From positions 1-19,602 of the forward strand of contig CAMCWS010000037.1 of NCBI GenBank assembly GCA_945882755.1: a DNA stretch of 19,602 bases. The letters are read 5' to 3'. The DNA comes from Bordetella parapertussis. Its GTDB lineage: Bacteria > Pseudomonadota > Gammaproteobacteria > Burkholderiales > Burkholderiaceae_C. The stretch's first letter is position 1. Every line of letters starts with the position of its first letter. The notes beneath the pieces are model-generated. The model was given only the letters and a program-made list of their open reading frames with translations. It searched no databases and was not told the origin of the DNA. Position numbers and translations under genes: made by a program. Below, one piece after another: positions 14,879-19,602 of the stretch.

Positions 14879-15277
14879 TTACAAATCGACTTTACCTCGC
14901 ATGGCTTTGGTTTGACCGCGCAACACCTTGCTGTCAACCCGCTTTTGCTGAGAAGAAAACGTGGGCTTGGTGGCGCGACGCGGTTTCACCGGTTTGGCGG
15001 CCAGCGCCACCATCTCGTGCAAACGTGCGATGGCTTCAGCGCGGTTTTTGTCTTGGCTGCGTGTGGTTTGCGCCTTGATGACGATCACCCCGTCCAAGGT
15101 GATGCGCTGGTCCGAGGTGGCCAAGAGCTTGTCTTTCACCGCCTCGGGCAAAGAAGATGCGCGGATGTCAAACCGCAAATGCACCGCGCTAGAGACCTTG
15201 TTCACATGTTGGCCACCTGCGCCTTGGGCGCGGATGGCGGTGAACTCCATTTCGGACTCGGGTATCGCGATAGGCAT
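14879..15277 (-). CDS. arfB: Alternative ribosome-rescue factor ArfB (YaeJ)
   Basis: A 132-aa member of the class I release-factor-like family. The GGQ motif (G21-G22-Q23 in [21 protein letters not shown]) hydrolyses peptidyl-tRNA, and the basic C-terminal tail ([22 protein letters not shown] and following) enters the empty mRNA channel of stalled ribosomes. There is no codon-recognition domain, which separates it from PrfA and PrfB. It sits on the same strand as xthA and its ATG overlaps the xthA stop by one base (TGATG), so it is likely translated by re-initiation after xthA. Its length is near the family norm of about 140. Confidence 0.92.
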   Translation of the reverse strand: MPIAIPESEMEFTAIRAQGAGGQHVNKVSSAVHLRFDIRASSLPEAVKDKLLATSDQRITLDGVIVIKAQTTRSQDKNRAEAIARLHEMVALAAKPVKPRRATKPTFSSQQKRVDSKVLRGQTKAMRGKVDL

Positions 15278-16068
15278 CACACCACCATGTCGTAGGTCAC
15301 AGTCACGGGTGCGTGGTCGGAGAATTTTTCGTCTTTGTAAATAGCGACTGTCTTGGCGTTGGCTGCCAAAGCGGGTGTGGCCAAGTGGTAGTCCAAACGC
15401 CAACCCACATTATTTGCATAGGCTTGGCCGCGGTTGCTCCACCAGGTGTAGCAAGCATCGGTGGTGTCGGGATGCAACTGCCGGTAAATATCCACCAAGC
15501 CACCCTCGGTGGTTAGCTTGGTCATCCAAGCACGCTCCTCGGGCAGGAAGCCGCTGTTTTTTCTGTTGCCACGCCAGTTTTTCAAGTCGGCTTCCTTGTG
15601 GGCGATGTTGATGTCGCCACACAAAATGTACTCGCGGCCTTGGCGCAAGGCCATCAGGTGAGGATAAATCACATCCAAAAAACGGAACTTGGCCTCTTGC
15701 CGCTCAGGACCCGAGGAGCCGCTGGGGAAATACACACTTAACAAAGAGAGCTTGCGCTTAGGTGTATCAAAGCGCAATTCCAAATAGCGGCCTTCAGCGT
15801 CAAATTCGCCGCCATCAAAGCCTTGAATCACATGGCTGGGCTCGTGGCGGGTGTAGATGCCCACACCTGAGTAGCCTTTTTTCTCGGCGCATTGGAAGTA
15901 ACCGTTCAAGCCGGCCAACTGCTCGAAGCTGCCGACCAAATCGCTTTCTTGCGCTTTGATCTCTTGCACACACATACAATCCGGCTTGGCTTTTTCAAGC
16001 CAGCTTTGCAGCCCTTTGCTGCTGGCCGAGCGGATGCCGTTGAGGTTAAGGCTGGTGAGTGTGAACAA
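15277..16068 (-). CDS. xthA: Exodeoxyribonuclease III
   Basis: A 263-aa enzyme of the exonuclease III/AP-endonuclease family, which cuts at abasic sites and removes 3' blocking groups in base excision repair. Key residues by alignment from memory: N10 (LNLNGIRS), E36 (CVQEIKA), Y113 (SVYFPSG), D152 and N154 (LCGDINIAH), D226 (WRLDYH) and D251-H252 (FSDHAP). The best start is an unusual TTG at 16068, which gives the family N-terminus [15 protein letters not shown] and has AGGGGA four bases upstream; in-frame starts further upstream would run antisense into pyrE. The next gene arfB overlaps by one base. The start codon is only 10 bp from that of the divergent pyrE. Confidence 0.93.
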   Translation of the reverse strand: MFTLTSLNLNGIRSASSKGLQSWLEKAKPDCMCVQEIKAQESDLVGSFEQLAGLNGYFQCAEKKGYSGVGIYTRHEPSHVIQGFDGGEFDAEGRYLELRFDTPKRKLSLLSVYFPSGSSGPERQEAKFRFLDVIYPHLMALRQGREYILCGDINIAHKEADLKNWRGNRKNSGFLPEERAWMTKLTTEGGLVDIYRQLHPDTTDACYTWWSNRGQAYANNVGWRLDYHLATPALAANAKTVAIYKDEKFSDHAPVTVTYDMVV

Positions 16069-16081
16069 GGAATCCCCTATG
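16066..16081. promoter_or_regulatory. Shared start region: both Shine-Dalgarno sites of xthA and pyrE
   Basis: In 16 bp this segment holds the TTG start of xthA (minus), the ATG start of pyrE (plus) and a ribosome site for each. AAGGA (plus) lies seven bases before the pyrE ATG and AGGGGA (minus) lies four bases before the xthA TTG. Both promoters must therefore lie inside the opposite gene, so the two messages overlap at their 5' ends. Confidence 0.6.
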
Positions 16082-16777
16082 GCTGAACAAGGCGCGGCAC
16101 CAACCGATTTGGCGCAAGCATTCATTAGATTCTCGCTGGAAAGTGGCGTCTTGCGTTTTGGGGAATTCAAAACCAAAGCCGGTCGGTTGTCCCCCTATTT
16201 TTTCAATGCCGGTTTGTTTGACGACGGTACCAAGCTGGCGCGGCTGGCCAGTTTCTATGCGCAACATATTTTGGCCAGTGGCATTGAATTCGACATGCTG
16301 TTTGGCCCTGCCTACAAAGGCATTCCCTTGGGCGCGGTGGTGGCGGCCGAGTTGGCCAGGTTGGGGCGCAATGTGCCTTTTGCCTACAACCGCAAGGAAG
16401 CCAAAGACCATGGCGAGGGCGGTACCTTGGTGGGTGCGCCGCTAAAAGGGCGGGTGCTGATCGTGGACGATGTGATGAGCGCTGGCACCGCTGTGCGAGA
16501 GTCGATTCGCCTGATCGAAGCCGCAGGTGCGAAAGCCCATGCGGTGGCCATTGCCTTGGACCGCCAAGAAATGGCGACCGAGGTCGATGCCCAAGGCAAA
16601 ACACAGGATGTGGCGCACAGCGCAGTGCAATATGTACAAGAAACACTCGGTTTGCAGGTCTGCGCTGTTGCGCAATTGGATGATTTGCTGGCTTTTTTGC
16701 AAAACAGCGCGGATCCAGACTTGGCCGAGTACCTGCCGGCTGTTGAGGTCTACCGCCAAAGATATGGGGTAATCTGA
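16079..16777 (+). CDS. pyrE: Orotate phosphoribosyltransferase
   Basis: A 232-aa type I phosphoribosyltransferase that joins orotate to PRPP to form orotidine monophosphate in pyrimidine synthesis. The PRPP-binding loop is [17 protein letters not shown] (126-142). The conserved [15 protein letters not shown] block (31-45), [11 protein letters not shown] (75-85) and the flexible catalytic loop with [11 protein letters not shown] (105-115) are present. It is about 19 residues longer than the 213-aa E. coli enzyme, mainly from an extra stretch near residues 165-185. The start at 16079 has AAGGA seven bases upstream; the open frame extends back to 15956, but that part is antisense to xthA. Confidence 0.95.
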   Translation: MAEQGAAPTDLAQAFIRFSLESGVLRFGEFKTKAGRLSPYFFNAGLFDDGTKLARLASFYAQHILASGIEFDMLFGPAYKGIPLGAVVAAELARLGRNVPFAYNRKEAKDHGEGGTLVGAPLKGRVLIVDDVMSAGTAVRESIRLIEAAGAKAHAVAIALDRQEMATEVDAQGKTQDVAHSAVQYVQETLGLQVCAVAQLDDLLAFLQNSADPDLAEYLPAVEVYRQRYGVI

Positions 16778-16790
16778 GGGACATCCCCGC

Positions 16791-16818
16791 TTCACAACAG
16801 CTGTTTTAGACCTAAACT
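16791..16818 (+). promoter_or_regulatory. Candidate promoter of the oxidoreductase gene
   Basis: TTCACA (16791-16796) and TAAACT (16813-16818) are 16 bases apart and match the sigma-70 boxes at five and four of six positions. The leader to ATG 16856 would be about 30 bases and contains GGAGA seven bases before the start. Read-through from pyrE, 78 bp upstream, is also possible. Confidence 0.3.
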
Positions 16819-16855
16819 GACGGGCTAGCATCCAGCTGTAATCGGAGACCCCGTC

Positions 16856-19602
16856 ATGAACGCGCCCCTGCCCGAACACATTCGCATAGCCCTCGAGACG
16901 GTTCAACTCGACGATAAATACCGCCTTGACCATGGCCGCGCTTTCATGAGCGGTGTGCAAGCCTTGGTCAAACTGCCCATGTTGCAACGCCAGCGCGATG
17001 CTTTGCAGGGCAAAAACACCGCTGGTTTCATCAGCGGCTACCGTGGTTCGCCCTTGGGCACTTACGACCAAGCGCTGTGGAGCGCCAAATCATTTTTGCA
17101 GTCCCAGCAGATCGTTTTCCAACCCGGTGTGAATGAAGAGCTTGCCGCCACCGCTTTGTGGGGCACGCAGCAACTGGGTTTTGCCCCCCCTGGCAGCAAC
17201 AAATTCGATGGCGTGTTTGGCATTTGGTACGGCAAAGGCCCAGGCGTTGACCGCACCTCCGATGTGTTCAAGCACGCCAATATGGCGGGCACCACGCCTT
17301 GGGGCGGCGTGTTGGCTTTGGCAGGTGACGACCATGTCGCCAAAAGCAGCACGGCTGCCCACCAAAGCGACCATATTTTCAAAGCCTGTGGCCTGCCGGT
17401 GTTTTTCCCTGCATCGGTGCAAGACGTGTTGGACTATGGCATCCACGGTATCGCCATGAGTCGGTTTGCTGGTGTGTGGGCTGGCATGAAAACCATCCAA
17501 GAGGTGGTGGAGTCCAGCGCCTCGGTGATGATAGACCCCGAGGGTGTGCGCATTGTGCTGCCCGAGTTCGAGATGCCTGACGGCGGTTTGCACATTCGCT
17601 GGCCCGATGATGCGCTTAGCCAAGAAGCGCGTTTGTTCAATTACAAATGGTATGCGGCGCTGGCTTACATCCGCGCCAACAAAATCAACCACACCGTCAT
17701 CAAAGGCGCGAACGACCGCTTTGGTTTGATTGCCAGCGGCAAAGCCTACAACGACACCCGCCAAGCCCTGCTGGACTTGGGGCTGGATGACACCACTTGC
17801 CAGCGCATCGGTATTCGCGTGCATAAAGTCGGCGTGGTGTGGCCGTTGGAGTCCGAGAGCACACGCGAATTTGCGCGTGGCCTGCAAGAGATCTTGGTGG
17901 TGGAAGAAAAGCGCCAACTGATTGAATACCAGTTGAAAGAAGAGCTCTACAACTGGCCAGACGCACAGCGCCCTCGGGTGTTGGGTAAGTTCAACGAAGG
18001 CGAAGGAGACGCGGGTGGCGAGTGGTCGCAGCCCAACCCCAGCGGCAATATTTTGTTGCGTGCCAATGCCGATTTGTCGCCTGCCTTGATTGCCCAAGCC
18101 ATCGCACTGCGCTTGAAAAAGCTGGGCGTTGATGCCGACACCCGCTCGCGCATGGACGCGCAGCTGGCGGTTTTGGAAGCCAAGCAAAAAGCCATGCAGG
18201 TGTTGGAGATCAAAGCCGATCGCCAGCCTTGGTTTTGCTCAGGCTGCCCGCACAACACCAGCACCAAAGTCCCTGAAGGCTCACGGGCCATGGCGGGCAT
18301 TGGCTGCCATTTCATGTCGCTGTGGATGGACCGCAGCACGGTTGGATTCACCCAAATGGGTGGCGAGGGCGTGCCATGGGTGGGTCAGCAGCCTTTCACC
18401 CACGACAAACATATCTTTGCCAATATTGGCGACGGCACTTACTTTCACAGCGGCATCTTGGCCATTCGCCAAAGTGTGGCGGCTGGTGTGAACATCACTT
18501 ACAAAATTTTGTACAACGATGCGGTGGCCATGACCGGCGGCCAGCCGATTGGCGAACGCTCTGAAGGACACAGCGTGATTCAAATCGCGCAAAGCATGCG
18601 GGCTGAAGGCGCCAAGCGCATCGTCATCGTCACCGATGAACCCGAGAAATATGAATCAGTCGGTCAAAACGGCGCGGCCGGTGGTGTGCTGGGCTTGCCC
18701 GAAGGCATTGCGATTGAGCACCGTGACGAACTCGATTCGGTTCAACGCATGATGCGCGAGATCCAAGGCTGCACCGTCATCATTTACGATCAAACCTGCG
18801 CCACCGAAAAACGCCGCCGCAGGAAGCGCGGCACCATGGTCGACCCTGCTGTGCGTGTCGTCATCAATGAGGCGGTGTGTGAAGGATGCGGCGACTGCAG
18901 CACCCAAAGCAATTGTTTGAGTGTGGAGCCGCTTGAAACTGACTTTGGCCGCAAGCGCACCATCAACCAAAGCACCTGCAACAAAGACCAAAGTTGCGTC
19001 AAAGGCTTTTGCCCCAGTTTTGTGACGGTTGAAGGTGGCCAATTGCGCAAAAAGAGCAAAGACCGTCCGGTGCTGGATCCTTTGGCGCTGGGGGAGTTAC
19101 CCTTGCCTGAAGTTCCATCACTTACACGCGGTGTCTACCCCGGCGGCTACGGCATTGTGGTGGCAGGCGTGGGCGGCACCGGCGTCATCACCATTGGCCA
19201 GTTGCTGGGCATGGCGGGTCACCTAGAGGGACGTGGCATCGTCACCCAAGACTCAGCCGGTTTGGCACAAAAGGGCGGCGCTACCTGGAGCCATGTGTTG
19301 ATTGCCGAGCAGCAAAACCAGATACGCACCACCCGTGTGTCTACCGCTGCCGCGGATTTGATTTTGGGTTGTGACCCTATCGTCACCGCTGGCAAAGAAA
19401 CCATGCTGCGTTTGCGCCCAGGGCGCACCCGCGTGGCCATCAACGATCACGGTACGCCCACAGCAGCTTTTGTGAAAAACGGCGCATGGGCCAACCCAAG
19501 CGAAGGCTGTGTGGCCAATATCTTGCAAGCCTTGGACGGTGAAAACCGCAACTTGGGCGCGTTTGATGCCAACCATTTCGCCACCCAGTTGCTGGGCGAC
19601 AG
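16856..19602 (+). CDS. Fused indolepyruvate/2-oxoacid:ferredoxin oxidoreductase, 3' end outside the window
   Basis: The frame is open from ATG 16856 to the right edge: 915 codons of a protein usually near 1,170-1,200 aa in this group. It is the fused form of indolepyruvate ferredoxin oxidoreductase, which oxidatively decarboxylates aryl or branched 2-oxo acids to acyl-CoA. Order of parts: an alpha domain from the N-terminus (TAGFISGYRGSPLGTYD), then the thiamine-diphosphate domain with GDG (525-527) to N554 in YNDAVAMTGGQ. A ferredoxin-like cluster follows with C675, C678, C681 and C687, plus further cysteines C708, C714 and C719. The gamma domain begins near 761 (YGIVVAGVGGTGVIT). GGAGA before the ATG supports the start. 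The neighbour pyrE gives no functional hint. In aerobic proteobacteria the family serves aromatic or branched-chain amino acid breakdown. Confidence 0.9.
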   Translation, partial: MNAPLPEHIRIALETVQLDDKYRLDHGRAFMSGVQALVKLPMLQRQRDALQGKNTAGFISGYRGSPLGTYDQALWSAKSFLQSQQIVFQPGVNEELAATALWGTQQLGFAPPGSNKFDGVFGIWYGKGPGVDRTSDVFKHANMAGTTPWGGVLALAGDDHVAKSSTAAHQSDHIFKACGLPVFFPASVQDVLDYGIHGIAMSRFAGVWAGMKTIQEVVESSASVMIDPEGVRIVLPEFEMPDGGLHIRWPDDALSQEARLFNYKWYAALAYIRANKINHTVIKGANDRFGLIASGKAYNDTRQALLDLGLDDTTCQRIGIRVHKVGVVWPLESESTREFARGLQEILVVEEKRQLIEYQLKEELYNWPDAQRPRVLGKFNEGEGDAGGEWSQPNPSGNILLRANADLSPALIAQAIALRLKKLGVDADTRSRMDAQLAVLEAKQKAMQVLEIKADRQPWFCSGCPHNTSTKVPEGSRAMAGIGCHFMSLWMDRSTVGFTQMGGEGVPWVGQQPFTHDKHIFANIGDGTYFHSGILAIRQSVAAGVNITYKILYNDAVAMTGGQPIGERSEGHSVIQIAQSMRAEGAKRIVIVTDEPEKYESVGQNGAAGGVLGLPEGIAIEHRDELDSVQRMMREIQGCTVIIYDQTCATEKRRRRKRGTMVDPAVRVVINEAVCEGCGDCSTQSNCLSVEPLETDFGRKRTINQSTCNKDQSCVKGFCPSFVTVEGGQLRKKSKDRPVLDPLALGELPLPEVPSLTRGVYPGGYGIVVAGVGGTGVITIGQLLGMAGHLEGRGIVTQDSAGLAQKGGATWSHVLIAEQQNQIRTTRVSTAAADLILGCDPIVTAGKETMLRLRPGRTRVAINDHGTPTAAFVKNGAWANPSEGCVANILQALDGENRNLGAFDANHFATQLLGD

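Noticed and set aside
17090..18187. 365-codon minus-strand frame inside the oxidoreductase gene
   Set aside because: Antisense shadow of a well-supported thiamine-dependent enzyme; it begins and ends without ribosome site or neighbours.

Overview
The window looks like the chromosome of a freshwater-type betaproteobacterium, order Burkholderiales and probably Comamonadaceae. This rests on protein style, moderately high GC, and typical neighbourhoods (lplT divergent from alr, ampG divergent from an M48 peptidase, xthA back to back with pyrE, and a fused indolepyruvate-ferredoxin-oxidoreductase-type enzyme). No database search was possible, so the taxonomy is inference.

Layout. Positions 1-2872 (minus strand) hold an uncertain gene edge, a glutathione peroxidase, an EamA drug/metabolite exporter and the lysophospholipid transporter LplT; the last three form a tight operon. 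Alanine racemase (alr, plus) is divergent from lplT. Positions 4094-5178 form an accessory island: a secreted Sel1-repeat protein between two near-identical 27-bp direct repeats, followed by a short 16-bp tandem repeat of the dispersed CAATGACG kind. Then come ampG (minus), a divergent M48 metallopeptidase (plus) and a convergent metallo-beta-lactamase-fold hydrolase (minus).

Positions 8198-14863 are the most interesting part. They hold a PlcP-type metallophosphoesterase (a relative of LpxH), a second LplT paralogue coupled to it, an E. coli-type phosphatidylserine decarboxylase, a membrane-anchored class III aminotransferase, an Mpo1/DUF962-like membrane protein, and a GT4 glycosyltransferase of the kind that makes glycolipids. 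Sequences resembling Pho boxes lie upstream of the glycosyltransferase (four heptamers in 11-bp register) and upstream of plcP (one pair). My reading is a phosphate-starvation lipid-remodelling locus: PlcP would turn phospholipid into diacylglycerol and the GT4 enzyme would glycosylate it, with phospholipid-handling genes and two unexplained lipid-type enzymes added. The PlcP plus glycosyltransferase pairing is known in other bacteria; the expanded set seen here is, as far as I know, not described.

Positions 14879-19602 return to housekeeping: arfB and xthA (minus, overlapping by one base), pyrE (plus, start codon only 10 bp from that of xthA), and a large fused 2-oxoacid:ferredoxin oxidoreductase that runs off the right edge. 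No tRNA, rRNA, CRISPR array or transposase gene was found.
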